Notes: a model not told the origin generated them from the sequence alone. A stretch of DNA of 64,000 nucleotides from Zygnema circumcarinatum (GCA_037447605.1 CM074814.1:2593114-2657113), one strand, 5' to 3'. Numbered from the stretch's first letter, positions 1 through 14,011 are shown. Translations and numbers: made by a program.

Positions 1-509
1 TTCTGCTTTTCTTCTGGACAGGAAGGAAGGAGGCATTTGAAATGAATTATGAAGCCTTTGTGAGTGTTGCAGGGAAGTGTACCGATAGACAAAAGAAAGT
101 GTATGTAAGGTTGTCAGGGTCGAAGTGAAATGGAGTGTAAGGGATACGATTGTGTTTCCTATTGTGTTATTAATATTAATTTTTCACCTTGCGGAGGGTT
201 TTACGGAGCCAGAGGGATGAAGCAGGAGGAAGGGACTGTTTCGAATGCATGAATGCTGCAACTTTTTATATGTGAAGGCTCGTTTGCCGAGCGTTGACCT
301 AATGATGCATGGGGGCTCATGCTCTCTCCTTCTTCCTATCAATTCCTGCCCTGCTGCTCGATCTGCAGAGAATAACCATCTGATTCTCCGTCCCGAGCGT
401 GTTTAGGCTACTGCCCGAGTAAACATCATTTGTTCATTTGTGATTGTGCCAACTGGTGGACACATGATCATTCTGATTGGAATTGGTTTATCTTTTTTTG
501 TGCGCGCAG
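1..509. other. Upstream part of CAMTA copy 1 (5' UTR, intron and unknown first exon)
   Basis: No recognisable domain lies here. A 3' splice site (tgcgcgcag) ends at 509 and opens the first CG-1 exon. The start codon of the gene should lie in this stretch or before the window, but no exon could be chosen on sequence alone. Confidence 0.5.
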
Positions 510-3500
510 ACCCCATAGGTATAAAGCAGTTGCTTGAAGAAGCGAAGACGCGCTGGCTCCGGCCTTTAGAGCTTTTGAACATTTTGCAGAACTATCAGGC
601 TTATGATTTTGGACTGAACTTGGAACCGCCAGTCAAGCCAGAAGGTGAGTGCCCAATCAAATATTTTTAGAACGAAGTCTAAGAATGCCTTTTGACATTT
701 CAACGTTTCAATCACATTGCAACTTTGCAATGTGCAAGTCCTTTGTACCATAATGTCGGTGAGATGTAAAGCAGAGAGCTTCAAACGAAGTGCTTTGTGA
801 GCATTCAGCTGAGTTGGACTGAGATTCTTGAAGCAAAATCAAGATTGATTCGTTGACTTCTTTTGCTGTGTTCGTGTCATACTCTTCTGCCCTTTTGTTT
901 ATTTCAAAAGTTACGAAGTATGAAGGTGGATCCTGCCTTTTTGCAGGTGGATCTCTTTATCTCTTTGATCGGAGGGTGGTCCGATACTTCCGCAGAGATG
1001 GGCACAACTGGCGGAAAAAGCCGGACGGGAAAACGGTGAAGGAGGCTCATGAGAAACTCAAGGTATAAGGGTATAGGGATCGGAGAATATTGCATGTTAT
1101 TCGACAATTTCTGATGACTTCCCAAACATATATTTTAGGCTTGCATGGAAAAAAGGAGAATTAGTTATCTGTTAAAGACCAAAGAACATAAAAAGCTCAA
1201 AGAGACTTAGCCAGCTTTCACCCATTTCCTGCCTTCAAAAGAAGTTAGGAGTGGGTAACCTGTTGTTCCCTCTCTAGTCGCGGCATCTGCAGATTTCTGT
1301 TCAATTAGAAAAAAACGGTCTATGTTTTTGAAAAACTGTTACGATAATTTCGTGCGCAGAATTTTGCCGCATACGCAAAATCTTTCTATTTTTGAATGAA
1401 GTTCTGTCCATGGTGGAACTTTTAGGAAGGTTTGTTTAACACGTTGTCTTGGGCATTCTTTCGCAGGTCGGAAATAGGGACACTCTGCATTGCTATTACG
1501 CTCATTCAGAGGACAATGATAGGTTCCGAAGGCGTGTTTATTGGCTGCTGGAAGGGTTAGTCTTCTTTCACTTGCTTCCCCTGCCTCCCCTCCCTCCCCT
1601 CCCTCCCCTCCCTCCCCTCCCCCTCCCTCCCTCCCTCCCTCCCTCCCTCCCTCCCTCCCGCCCCTCCCGCCCCTCCCTCCCCTCCCTTCCCTCCCTCCCT
1701 CCCTCCCTCCCTCCCCTCCCTTCCCTCCCTCCCTCCTTCCCTCCCTCCCCTCCCTTCCCTCCCTCCCTCCCTCTGATTGTTTCTGCATTAACTTTGTTGT
1801 GGCGTAGATCAGAGTCAGAGCGACCTTGGACTTTTTTTTCTTACCAATCAAGGGCCCTTGCGTTTGCATTCTTTCAGGCCTTTGGAGAACATTGTGCTGG
1901 TCCACTATCTAGTGGTTGAAGAGGTACGAAAATACTAAACTTGGTTTTGACCTTTGGAAGGATTTTCCAGCACATACCGCCTTAGCGTCAGTTTTGGAGC
2001 ATCTATGTTGATTATTTTCTTCCTTACGAAAACCCGAACCCAGGTGTAGCATGATGTGATGTTGTCGATAGTGAAGTCAGATACGTTTTTCCTTTACTTA
2101 AGTCAATGCTGAGATGCCCTCAAGGTCCGCTGACTATGGTATGGGAGCACTCCCCTCTCCACTCAAAAGGGATGTAAAGATTGCTCATCAATTCTGCGAA
2201 CCCATCATCATCTCTGATCAGCAATGTGATGCGGAGGAATCAAAGGCTTGGGCTCTTTTTAACTTCTCTTGACGATGAAGCTTCATACCCTCCTACTACA
2301 ACATTGGCATAGAACGTGATTAGCATTTGCAGTGAGTTCTGACTCACCCGTGGGTGACATTTGCATGTCCATGTAACAGGGAACACGATGCCGTTTCCGT
2401 ATACCGGTGGGGGGGGGGAGGGAACCCGATCCCATACAAGACTCTGAGAATGATAGCGATAGCGATGGGCTGAAATCAGAAGCAGGCTCTGCCTCAGTAC
2501 TCTACGAAGGGTTGGTTGAAAATGGGCATTCAAGGAGCGATCTATTCTCACATCCTCTAGGCATTCATAGCAATGTAAAGACTGAAATGGAGTGGCCAGC
2601 TCATACTCAGCATCATCGGCAAGGGTCGAACGAGGGGATTCTTCCCAGCTTCCAAGAGTTGCTGAATGAAGAAGGTGAGTGTTTGATTGGTTTTCGGGGT
2701 AGAAAATTGCTGCTGCACCGCATGGAATTTCTGCAGATATAACTTCAATGGCATCTGAACCGTACAACTGTCCCTTTTTCATTCCACAAGTTTCAGAAAT
2801 ATAGCATGCTCTCTTTCTCACAATCATTTTTTTTCTCTTCGGCCAAATCAGGCCAGACAAGTGCTGGAAGATCTTCATTCTTCAGTACTTCCTACAGCGG
2901 CAGTCAAATTCTTGAGAACTCAGTCAGACCTAATATGAACGGTAATTGGAACGGGACATTTCCGGAACATCAAAATCAAAGTCAAAATCCTGAAGACCTG
3001 TCTGAATGGCGGACTCCCTCCATTCCAGTGCAGTTTTCATGGCCGGGTGTGCCCCTATCAGAAAGTGCAACCATGGCAGATAGAGAACTGCAACGTTCTT
3101 TGGGTTCGAGAATTTACTTGGAGGAAAGCTCAAATCTAGGGAGTTCCGGAAAAGTGAGCGGACTGATGTCCGAGAAAGAGGACGGAATATCTCTAAACGA
3201 AGTTGAAGTAAGCAGCTTTAGATTCATCATATTACTATTATTTTTTTTTTCTTATGATGATGATGTTGGAAAGTAAGTCATGATGCTGAGACATTTATAT
3301 GCAGTGACTGTGGAAAATTGTGGGAATGACATTGATTTCAACGTACATGTAGAGCTCTATTGGCAGCTTAAGTTAAGTCTTTCTTGGGTGCTGTAGCGCT
3401 ATCTTTTGTTGCAAAAGTTAGATTGCCTCTTGTGGTTGGTGATGTGTCTATGAGTTTCTCCTATTGATGGGATATTTCTTCCTATGTTTTTGGAAGCAGC

Positions 3501-6500
3501 CCGAACCAACATCTGCTCACAGCTTAGCCGGAGGGGTTCACCCTGAAAGCCACAGAACTTTGCTGGTAATCTTCCAGTTCCTTGTCCATCCGTCACAGGG
3601 CTGCAATAACAAATGAATGCTTGTTTCAAATAGGTTTTGCTTGCTGTCAGTTTTGAATTGAGGGGTAGATTTCAGACATCGACTAAAACCTTATTCAACT
3701 TTAGCTTACTTGGATTTGACAAGAGAAGGGATGTCATGTTGGAGTCTGTTTCAATGGCTCGCTGACTGCCAGAAGTCTTGTGGGAATTTGAACATTTGTT
3801 GAAGATTTTTGTAAACTAAGTATGCACCTAAGGTGTTGTTTTAAGATATTTAGGGTGGAAATGTGGTGCGCTTTTTCAAATTTTTTTTGGAGGCTAGAAG
3901 GGTTCCCAGTCTTAAACTTTTCTGTATAGAATTTGTCCTCAGTTTTGTGGATCATGTTGAGATCTTGTCATAGCAATGGCCTTTCACTAGTTTTAAACCT
4001 TGCAGAGTGAGAATTATGCGGTTCCATTTCACGAGCAGTATAATCCAGCTGCTTTCTGCCATTTCTAATGTGTAACATCCTTATATCTGCTCCTGAAGCT
4101 TGTTAATGTTTTTTCCTACAATGCAGACTGGTTTTGATGATCTTAAAGAGGTGGTCTCAAGAGAGGACCCCCAATTGTTTGATCTTTCTATCCCCGTTGA
4201 CCCTATAGATATCGTCACAGATGTCGGAGATCCGTACTCTTACATTCATTTCACCGTAGATCACGTATTGGAAGAAATGCGATCCACTTCGCTTGGAAAA
4301 TGCAGCAGTAGGGGCAACAATGTTAATAATCTGGAAAATTTTCCGGACATTGCAATGCGCGACAGTTTTGGAGACTGGTCGGTGGAAAGAAATGGAGGAG
4401 ATCAACCCCAAATGGTGGAATCCAAAAGCGTGAGAGCAAGCTTGTTATCAAGGAGACCAAAAGAAAATTATATGGAGGAGCCCTCAGAAATAGTGTTCAA
4501 TGTTGCTGATTTTGTGCCCCCTACATGTTCAACAAAGGGGGGGACTAAGGTACGTACTTGCATTTCCCTCATAGACTGAAGCAGATTTGGCTTATTAGAA
4601 TTTCTGGGTGATCATTGTTTTGTTTAACTTAGAGAAGAAGAGAAGAAGAGAAGGAAAGTCAGAGAGAGTCAGAGAGAAGTTCAAGAAGTCAGAAAATTCC
4701 TGCGATTTCTTGTGAATGACTGCTGTCCAGATTCTCCTTTGCAGATCATAATAGTGGGGACAACAGAAACCGACGAAAGCAGAAGATGGGGTGTTCTATT
4801 CGATAATGTGGAAGTTTCCGCTACAGTTGTACGGCCGGGGGTTCTATGCTGCATTGCCCCGCCCCATGTAGAGGGCAAAGTAACGTTCGCTGTAACAGCA
4901 TTTGACGAAAAACCGTGCAGTAAACTCTTACAAATGGAGTATTCAAATTTCCCGACTTCACCCACAGAGGCAGCAGATGCTGAGAGAAATGAGTTCGAAC
5001 AGAACCTGCAAATCCGATTGGTCCGTTTGCTTCTGCATTCCCAAGAAACTGAAACTGTAACTGGAATTAAAAGCATGGAAGATGAAGAAGAATGGCTATG
5101 GCTTGAAAAATTGGTCCAAGAAGAAGCTCGTCCAAGAAGTCTTGTGCAGGAGCAGCTCCTTATGATGCTACTCCGCCGCCAGCTGGCAGTATGGACACGT
5201 GGACCAATGGCAGAGGAGCGAATCCGGCGTTTGGATGATTGTGGGCTTGGGGCCATTCACATGGTTTCGGCTCTCGGATATGCTTGGGCAATTCCTCTCC
5301 TTACTGGGATGGTGGGAGATGTAGACTTGCTGGATAATGGAGGGAGAACAGCGCTGCATTGGGCTGCAGCTTGTGGGAGGTACGCTTTTGGGTTTTTCAA
5401 AACTAGGGTTTTTATGCTTGTTTTGTGCTAGTAATGTCTATTTAAGTTACTATTCAAATTTAGGCCTATGAAGTTCGTGCATATTGTTATATTATTATTA
5501 TCATTTTGGTTTTGTGTTTTGTATGGATTAGGTTTTGAGCTGTAAGGGGGGAATAAGAAGGAGAAGGAATTTCAATTTCAATTCTTGTGTAACACTGTCA
5601 TCACTCTGCTGAGCTGCAAAAAGTTGCTTTGTAATGTTGTTCACCTTGTTAACAATAAACTTCGAACTTGACTCACACTAGAGGTCGAGTTCTATCTACC
5701 GCTCACAATAAAACGACAGTGGAATTGATTGTGAAAGGGGGAAGGAACAGACCATGCTTACCTTTCTTCCCTTGACTATACTCTGTTTTTCCTCTCTTCC
5801 TCCTACACAGACTGCAGCATGCAAAAGGTAGTTTAGTGGAACTATCCTTTGTTGAAAATTTTCATCTCTAATGTATGCTGGAAATCGATCTCCTGTGAAT
5901 GCAGAGAGCAAGTAGTAGTGAAACTTTTAGCGGCCGGAGCTTCCCCTGCGTTAGTGGCACACCCCAAAATGGACCAGCCGGGAGGGGCTACTCCTGCAGA
6001 TTTAGCAGCAGGGAGTGGGCACAAAGGGATAGCAGCATACTTAGCCAAAATTGCTCTAAATAGGAGCTTTTCTTCAATGTCTCTTCAGGAGCCGGAGTTG
6101 ACTAAGCAGGTGATGGCTAAAGCTAAAGCTCTGAAAGCAGAACCGGCTGTTAGTAGTCTTGTAAAAGCTGATAAGTCTGTTCCTCGAATAGCAAGTGAGT
6201 TAGACTTTCACATCAGGAGAATTGCGGAATTGACGGCTCACAAAGCAAGTCTGATTAAGGCTGCTTTCCAAGTGTTCTCTTTGAGGAGGAGAGGAGTAGC
6301 CAAAATAGTTGTTAAGCAGGAGAAGGAGGTGGAGGCAAACGATGAGTTTGGGCTCACGGAGGAGGAAATGATGACTATTGCATCTATGAGGAAGGTTCCG
6401 GCTACTCCGAGTCAGCTTCTGCATGATTCTGCAAGAAATATACAACGACAATATCGAGGATGGAAGGGCAGAAAGAATTTTCTGGAAATTCGACGAAGGA

Positions 6501-7265
6501 TTATTCAGATACAGGTATTTGAAACCCTTCAGAAATGAGTTTTTGGTTCTCTTCTGACTTGCAAACTACTTCTGCCTTTCCTCTGTGGATGATCAATGAA
6601 ACTACTAGGTTTCAGGTTTAAGTTTGTTCTCAGCGAATCTTCCTCCATCCCTTATTTTTCTTAAGGGGAGCTCTAAAACCCATATAAACCCCAATCTTCG
6701 TTGTGGTGGGTTTTGGAAACAGGCACATGTGAAGGGTCACTTAGTCCGAAAGCACTACAACAAGCTCCGTTGGGCCATTGGTATTTTGGAAAAAGTGATT
6801 CTTCGTTGGAGAAGAAAGAGACAAGGATTACGCTTTCTTGACCATTTACCTGATCGAGGAATGCCCGCTGAAGTTCGCGGAACTTTAGTGGTACAGAGAG
6901 TAAGCCCAGAGGAGATACCGCGAAACCCACCTATTCCTGATAGGCTCGATGAGAAGTGGAGAGATGTGGGGGGAAAGAATGCAGGGTTGGAAACGGCTGT
7001 AGAAAGGATGAAGGAATTGCTGAATTCGGCGAGTGGAAAAGCGCAGTACACGAGACTTTGTCATGAAGAGGTTTTGGTTCAGGTAATGTTGCCAACCCTA
7101 TTGCCTTGAAAACTGAGGAGTCTCTATGCATCAAAATGTACAAAGGTAGGTAAGATAAGACGTAAGCTGAGCTATTTGGTAAGCTAAGCTAAGCTATGAG
7201 TGTTTTGGGTAGTGGATTCTGCTCAGGATGACCTGCAGGCACTACTGGAAATAGGGGAGAATTAG
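510..7265 (+). CDS. CAMTA: Calmodulin-binding transcription activator (CAMTA), copy 1; first coding exon not found
   Basis: CAMTAs are nuclear Ca2+/calmodulin-responsive transcription factors that bind CGCG-type sites. Exons read from the sequence: 510-644, 947-1062, 1467-1555, 1878-1923, about 2380-2674, 2852-3207, 4127-4549, 4745-5379, 5905-6514, 6723-7082, 7227-7265 (TAG at 7263-7265). The first four encode the CG-1 DNA-binding domain (TRWLRP, YFRRDGHNWRKK, LHCYYAHSEDN, LENIVLVHYL). Exon 4745-5379 encodes the TIG/IPT fold (WGVLFDNVEV..PGVLCC) and the first ankyrin repeats (GRTALHWAAACGR), which continue in 5905-6514. An IQ motif (IQRQYRGWKGRKNF) near 6437-6480 and the basic segment in exon 6723-7082 (HYNKLRWAIGILEKVILRWRRK) are the likely calmodulin-binding sites. 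The exon at 2380 contains a run of ten G and is the least certain. An upstream exon must supply the start codon. All junctions are GT-AG. Domain order is typical and the call is firm; the final small exon is inferred from frame. Confidence 0.93.
1575..1773. repeat. (CCCT)n tract inside CAMTA copy 1 intron
   Basis: About 200 bp of CCCT/CCTCC units, pyrimidine on the sense strand, fills most of the intron between exons 1467-1555 and 1878-1923. Its long translated frames are Pro/Leu/Ser repeats and are not genes. Confidence 0.95.
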
Positions 7266-8490
7266 TGAGTGCAGGTAAGTTGGGCTTTGGATGGAATGCT
7301 AAGAAGAGGAATGGAACTGCATGTTCCTTAAATGTGTATCTACTTTTGGTTAGAGGGGGAGAAGAAGAGGAGGGCGGGGGGGAAGGGGGGAGGGGGAGGG
7401 CGGAGGGGTGTGGGGAAAGAGGGAGAGAGGAAGAAGGGGGGAGTTGGGAGAGGAGAAACTGTCATCGTTGAGACGAGAATGGGCTTCTCATGGTCGGTCT
7501 CTCTGTTCCTGAGAGGGTGCAGGCAGAGCAACGTAAAGAGTTTGACATCTTATCAGAGTGACTTTTGCGGTGGACCTTCGTGACTTCCGTTAAATTGTTA
7601 TTCTGACTGACGACGTATATCTGTAATAGACAACAGCGCTGAATCATTCTAAGCAGGGAACATGACAACAAGCTAGGGAGCTTGAGTATTCTCTTCAGCC
7701 ACATGTACATAGGAGGCACATATCAACTTCCTTACTTCGGCGGTGTATCGTCATCTTTTGATGCTTGTAATTACTATACTCTTCTCTCCTCTCTCCTCTC
7801 TCCTCTCTCCTTGCCGTTGCGTCAGGGGCGGTGGGAGGAGGAAAGGCTTTACGATCAACCTTCATCTAGGACTCACTCTTGGTTATTTTCTCGACCTCAT
7901 TTTTGTTTGTTTACCATTGTGTGCGTCTCGGAGGTCTGTTAGATAGCAGGGGTTTTTGTTTGAACGGGGAGTTCGGAAAGGAAAAAAAGAGGGTGGGTCT
8001 TCTTTATACTCCTCAGAAGAAGCCTCCCAGTAGTATAGTTCGGCGCAGCTTTGACTCTCTTCCAAATAATTGCTCCTAGCGGCAAAAGCTTAGTGACAGT
8101 GCCATCTGTGTGGGGGAAGTGGCCTCTCTCTTAAAAGGCTTCGGAAAGAGCGCAGTAAAATTTAATCACGGTCTGTCTGCCTAGATTCTGAACTTCTAGA
8201 CTTACTAGTGGTTTCCTCGAGGGATTCTCTGGGACTCTTAAATAAGTGGGATAAGTACCGCCTTGACAGTAGGCTCTTGGCAACAGACACTTCATAATCA
8301 ATGGCGGCCTTGCTGTGAGAGAGGCCTTGGCATTTCCATGTTCAGCTTAGCATGTTGCACGTTCTATGTTCCATGTTCTATGAATTCATGTTATATGCGT
8401 CTTCTTGCATGCCGCATGTTCTATGGTTCCATGTCCCATTTTCATTTCCACGACACAAAGATACCACGCTCAACTTGAAGCTCGAGAAAC

Positions 8491-8514
8491 CAACAACAAC
8501 AACAACAACAACAA
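8491..8514. repeat. (CAA)8 microsatellite
   Basis: Uninterrupted CAA units in intergenic sequence. Confidence 0.95.
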
Positions 8515-8834
8515 GACGACATTTGTGACTTGAGAATGCGAATTCATATTAGCTGATAATAATCCAATCGTCGAATTTCGATCCTCGCCTTTGTCAATTA
8601 GAAGCTCCCAACGGCTACTTAGCTGCAATGCTACACACCGACGATGAATAGACAATTAATTAATTAAGTAAATTCTTCATCATTGGAAATATCAACGAAG
8701 GGAGGTGTGGCATTGGCCTCACGATTGCGATGCCATCAAACGTACTTGTTCGATCATGGTCTTTTTCGCCCTCTATGTACGGCACAATGCCCTTCTGAGG
8801 CGGTCCATTCGATACTACACACTGTTCACAGGAA

Positions 8835-8925
8835 CTGGCAGTTCTCAGTTCAGTTCGCAATTCAGCCCTCAGTTCAGTTCGCAGTTCGGTTTCCAGTTCA
8901 GTTCTTAGTTCAGTTCTCAAGTCCG
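8835..8925. repeat. Degenerate CAGTTC tandem repeat
   Basis: Units such as CAGTTCAGTTCGCA and CAGTTCTTAGTT recur about nine times. A similar short-unit array based on TTTCCAG occurs at 55751-56013. Confidence 0.85.
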
Positions 8926-9547
8926 CTATTTACAGCAACTGTATTTTCGACCTAAAGTTTTTTCAACACTGGCCCAAAGCCGTCCGTCCGTCCGTGACTT
9001 GGCAGAGGTTGGGAGCCCTCCAGTCACTAATACCGGCGGTAAATTGAGAGCAGTTTTCGTAGAAAAAAAAGGAAAAAAAATAGAAAGTTGCTGTTGTGGA
9101 TACTCCTTCCGCTTCCACTTACAATGATGGCTTCATCCTTCTTTCGCCCTTCCTTCTTCCTCCCTCCTCCCTCCTCCCTCCTCCTTTCTCTGTTCGTCTT
9201 CTTTCCCCCCGCCTGCTCACCTTCTTATTTGCAAGTACAGAAGTGACGGTGGGACTCTCCATGTCCTTCGTGAGGTCATAGAACGTTTTAAGTGTCAAGG
9301 GAGCGCTGCTCAAAACTTTGTAGTCGACGATTCCCTGAACATAGCAACGCATGAAATGGAACAACGTTTCGTTTAGAGAGAGAGAGTGAGTGAGAGAAAT
9401 AAAGAGAGAGCGAGAGAGAGAGGGGGGGGAAGGGGAGCAAAATGGAAGGAGAGAGAGGCAGAGAGTGGGAGAGTGAGAGAAAACGGAAGAGGGAGATGGA
9501 CGGAGAGGAGAGGAGGGAGTGTGGCGAGAGGGGGAGAGAGGGAATGA

Positions 9548-9893
<346 letters not shown>

Positions 9894-10467
9894 GCGAGGG
9901 TGGCTGAGGGGAAGTCTTACAGCCATTAAGCCGTCAAATTTTGGCTGCTTTCGTGTGGTTCTTACTGTGTGCCTCCACCAGCGGCTCCTGGGACCCCAAA
10001 GTTTTTTGAAATCTTGTAATTTTTTGAAGGGATACCGGGCAGAAATCGGATTAAAAAAATCTGCTTTCTTCTCATTTGAAGCGATGTAAAGTGTCGTTTT
10101 CTCCGAAATATTTCTTTTTTGCAATACCTCCAATATGCTGCACATAGGTTAGCAGAGGGCAGTAAGGTGGAGAGCGAGAGCAGGATGCAGAAACCACGAA
10201 TGCAAAGAGAGGGAAGCAGAGGAAATAAGAGAAGGAGAGAGGAGATTGTGACGTAAAACCAAGTGAGAGAAGGGAGGAGAGGGAGGTAGAGGTTGTGAGA
10301 GACGGTTGAGCAGAGGGAGAGCGAGAGGGAGAAGAGGGAGAGAGGAGATCAGATATCGCCGATGAGACTCGCTTTGATTGGCTTGTTCGATAGAAAGCGT
10401 ACTCGCATCTACTGAGATCAGCATGTGAAATTAGGGATCGCTTTAGAACGCCTTTTCACCTTGTTTT

Positions 10468-10468
10468 A

Positions 10469-10499
<31 letters not shown>

Positions 10500-10508
10500 T
10501 ATTTTTTC
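10468..10508. repeat. A-run, (TA)n, T-run
   Basis: A poly-A stretch passes into about fifteen TA units and then poly-T, a self-complementary tract able to form a cruciform. Confidence 0.9.
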
Positions 10509-11025
10509 TGAAAGCAGGGTTGTTATCAAATTCACTTTTAGAACACTCGGGGTGACGTCACGTCATGCCACGTCACGTCAATTCTAACTAAGAAGGAAAG
10601 AAGAAAGGCTTGTTTTACAACGATTATTAAATAAAAAAAGCAAAAAGAAATTCCCGACAAAAAGCTATCCTTCTTAGAAAGTGTGAAAGGGAACAGCAAA
10701 CAGAAGAAGAGGGCAAGCGAGTTTAGAGACACACTGCGCCGGTCGAGTGTCGATGTCGAGATGGGGCCACAGCTCTTTCCTCTCCGCCTTGTCTCCTCTT
10801 CGCACGTGGAGACCCACAAAATAGGGCGGCATTCGCTTTACAATCTCAGCCGCCACGTTCAAAAGGGAGGGCGCATACTTGAGGAGTTCAAAACCCTCCA
10901 CTTCCTGAGGGAAAAGGAGAGGAAGAAATGAGAGTCACCCTTTGACATTTCTCATCTCCCACTCCATTGTACCACAATAGGGCTCGAGTGGGTAAGAATC
11001 GTTACAGCGGTTTTAGGTCCTCTCT

Positions 11026-11262
11026 CCCCTCTCTCCTCTCCCTCCCTCCCTCCTGCTCCATCTCCCCGTCCCCAGTCCCCTCTCCCCATCTCCCCTCTCC
11101 TCCCTCCTCCCTCTCTCCTCCCATCCTTGCCCTCACTCTCATGTCTTCCTCTGCTCCCCCTGTCCCCCTCACCTCCCATTTCCCCGCTGCCCTCACCCCA
11201 CTCTTGTCTCTCCTCTCGCCTGTCTCCCCTCTCCCTCCTCCGCACTCTCTCCCTCACCCTCT
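11026..11262. repeat. CT/CCCT-rich tract
   Basis: Irregular CTCCC units in the intron of fucosyltransferase-like gene A. Frames through it are low-complexity Ser/Pro/Leu or Glu/Arg/Gly and are not coding. Confidence 0.9.
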
Positions 11263-12044
11263 CCTACCCCGGTTTTCCACATTGCGTAATCTTTCACTTT
11301 TGAGGGATTTCTTAGTAACTTTTTGGGTTTCATTTTCTTCTTGTTTACCTTCTTTAGCAAGCAGATCGATTTCGCGTAGTCTCTCACTGTTTCCGAGTAA
11401 TGGCGGTACACAATTGTCGCATTCGACTGCTGAATTTCTTCCAAAGAAGGGCCTCCCGTGATATATGCGTGGAACACAGTAACGGGCTCTCCAGGATGAG
11501 AGGTGTTCCATGCACTCCACCCTTTAAGAAATGTCCGCATAGAAATGTACGGAGTGATGCTGCAAGACAGCGAATGAGCAAACCAATATTTCATGAAACC
11601 GTAGAGTTCGCCAAATGCAAATGGTCCGACAAACTCTAAAAAAAGCATCATAGTGCCTCGACCTTAGCAAGGTCCGATTCAAATTGTGTGTTCCAGAATC
11701 CTTCCTTCCTCTTTCTTCTTTCTAAGAAGCTGCCACGTCTCGCTCCGATCTTGCCAAGGTGTCCTGATCCTACCACCTCCTTCCGCCCTCCCTCTCTCCC
11801 TTCCTCGATCTCTTGCCCTCGGTCGCATCTCCCTCTCTGTGTGCGCGCCTCTCTCTCTCACTCTCTATCCTGCACTGCCTCCCTCCCTCGCCCTCCCTCT
11901 CTTCTCTTTCTTGCCCATCTCATCCCCTTTCTCTCTCCCTCTTACTCATCCCCCTTACTGCCTCTCCGTTCCGCAGTCTTCTTCCCCCCCCACCCTATCG
12001 ATCCCACGTCTCTGAACCACTCCCTCTCTCCCTCCCTCCCTCCC

Positions 12045-12054
12045 NNNNNNNNNN
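12045..12054. other. Assembly gap (10 N)
   Basis: The left flank is CCCT-rich and the right flank is GGGA-rich, so the repeat strand switches across the gap. The join may be false or an inverted repeat may have collapsed. Confidence 0.95.
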
Positions 12055-12196
12055 AGAGGGGGGGAGGAAGGGAGGGAGGGGGAGGGAGGGAGAGAGGAAG
12101 AAGGATATGTGGAAGGGAGCGAACAAGCGCCGTGTGTAGAAAGCACGGCGATGATTATGGAGCACAATGAAAGGTTGAGACACGTGGTCTTCGCCA

Positions 12197-12331
12197 TGGA
12201 AGGAGAGAGAGAGAGAGAGGGAGAGAGAGAGAGAGTGAGAGAGAGAGAGAGGAGAGGAGAGAGGTAGAGCAAGAGAGAGAGAGAGAGACACAGAGACAGA
12301 CAGACAGACAGACAGACACACACACACACAC
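12197..12331. repeat. (GA)n, (CAGA)n and (CA)n compound microsatellite
   Basis: GAGAGA units pass into CAGACAGA and then CACACA. Confidence 0.95.
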
Positions 12332-13178
12332 GAATAACCGTCGTTTTCAAATTACCTACGGGCAAGGTCAATGTTTGACTTAGAACGTGGACTGGAAATT
12401 GTTTTTAACCAGTCAAATGCCCCCACGTGTCCCCTTGACTATTTGCTTGACGTCACCTGGCACCCTGCTTCGCGCGTCCGCGGACCGCCGGCCGAGGTCG
12501 CATGCAATGCGTGACTCGGGAAGGCTTCGCTTCATTTATTTATGGTAAAGCGTACTATCTTTGACTCCGCGCTTCGTGGAACCGGAACCTATGGAATTGC
12601 GCCACGTGGCAAATGTAAGTACAGCTACAGTTCGAAGTTACCACGTTGCAGCCCAGTGTCCACGGTGGCGTCGGCCTCGGGCGGCAGCAACGACCTGAAA
12701 CGAGTCGTCTGCCCATAGGGATGGCCGGCTGTACGGAAATTAGAATTTATTACAGTACTATAAAAAGGAAACTGATAAATGCACGTCGCTTTTGGATCGA
12801 TACACTTCTATTCACCGGGAACATTTTTAAATCCGCGCCCCAATTTTTTTTTTTGAGTGAAAAAAATATCGGCCTGCCCGAATCCTCTCGGAGCGGAAGA
12901 TCCGTCCACCACGAGATCGTTCGGGGGTGTCCGTCCTTCACACATACGGTGAATCGCAGCCGTCCATTCCCAGGTAGATTGCAACACGACAAGCGTTAGA
13001 TCTGCAGCTCGGCTTGGTCCCAGCGAATGGCACGTGCCCACGTGTCCCGCCAAAGCCGGCTCATTTGTGTTTCCGTACAAACGTTGTATGGTCGCAGCTT
13101 CGAGGAAAGGCGAAATTCCCGACATTGAGATCAAATGAAAACGTGGCAGATGGTGATTGGTTTCCAGTTGTGTCAATA

Positions 13179-13335
13179 GGGGGTGTCAGACTTAACAAAA
13201 TCTTACGAAAAGCGTTACGAAAAAAAAGGTTACGAAAGTACTCCGCCGCAGGAGGATCGCGATTATACTGGAGTACTCGTTCTGATGTTAAACTTACGAA
13301 CACGCGTACTGAAATTTTTTAAGTCTGACACCCCC
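13179..13335. mobile_element. 157-bp TA-target MITE, copy 1
   Basis: Terminal inverted repeats GGGGGTGTCAGACTTAA are flanked by TA on both sides (13177-13178 and 13336-13337), as for Tc1/mariner-type non-autonomous elements. It has no ORF. A second copy of the same length lies at 55797-55953 in opposite orientation. Confidence 0.9.
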
Positions 13336-13828
13336 TAATGGCGAGCCGCCGCAGGCTGGCCGGCCCAGCTCATAATTTTGCGGAGATCTCGGGCCGAGAG
13401 ACGCGCGGACTTGCACATGCGAGGAAAAAAAGGAAAAAAGCATTTTCCGTTTTTAAGCCTTTCTTGTCGATTTTAAAATCGGCCCGGTGAATAACGGGGT
13501 ATGTCGATCCAGAAAAGGGGTGAATTTGTCACTACCTTTCAAAAACTGCAACTTCTGGAAATGTCAAAAATGGTCGAAGGCATGGTACAAAGCCTGTTGA
13601 CTTCTTGACAAGTCGCTGTCAAAGTTCTTGGCAGTTTCTGGATTTTTGGAAGAGGCGCCCTTTTTCAATTTTGCCCTTTCGAACCGCTAAAAACTCCGTG
13701 ATATCGCAGATATTGCCAATATATTTCTAGTATCGCCGGCGTACCGGTTGTGGCCGACAAACGTTGCCGGTGCTGCGCCGCTCCCGCCGGTACTGTACGG
13801 TATTTCCGCGGCGACCTGCCGCGACGGG

Positions 13829-14011
13829 ATTTTTACAGTAGGCACAGATACGATGTAAGATCAGATTGCTTCCACCGACATTTTTACATAATGCACCGAC
13901 ATAATGTACAATCAGGATGCTTCCACGGACAGTTTTTTACATAAGGCACCGATATTATGTACGATCAGAGGATGCTTCCACCGACAGGTTTACATAAGTC
14001 ACCGATAAATC
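13829..14011. repeat. Minisatellite of 51-57 bp units, about 3.5 copies
   Basis: Units begin near 13829, 13881, 13932 and 13989. Each carries TTTACATAAGGCACCGATA-like and GGATGCTTCCACCGACA-like segments. Confidence 0.88.

Larger units (their letters stand above)
7266..9220. other. Intergenic region after CAMTA copy 1
   Basis: No gene is seen. It holds a G-rich stretch (about 7367-7455), a (CAA)n run (8491-8514) and CAGTTC-type tandem repeats (8835-8925), described separately. Confidence 0.7.
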
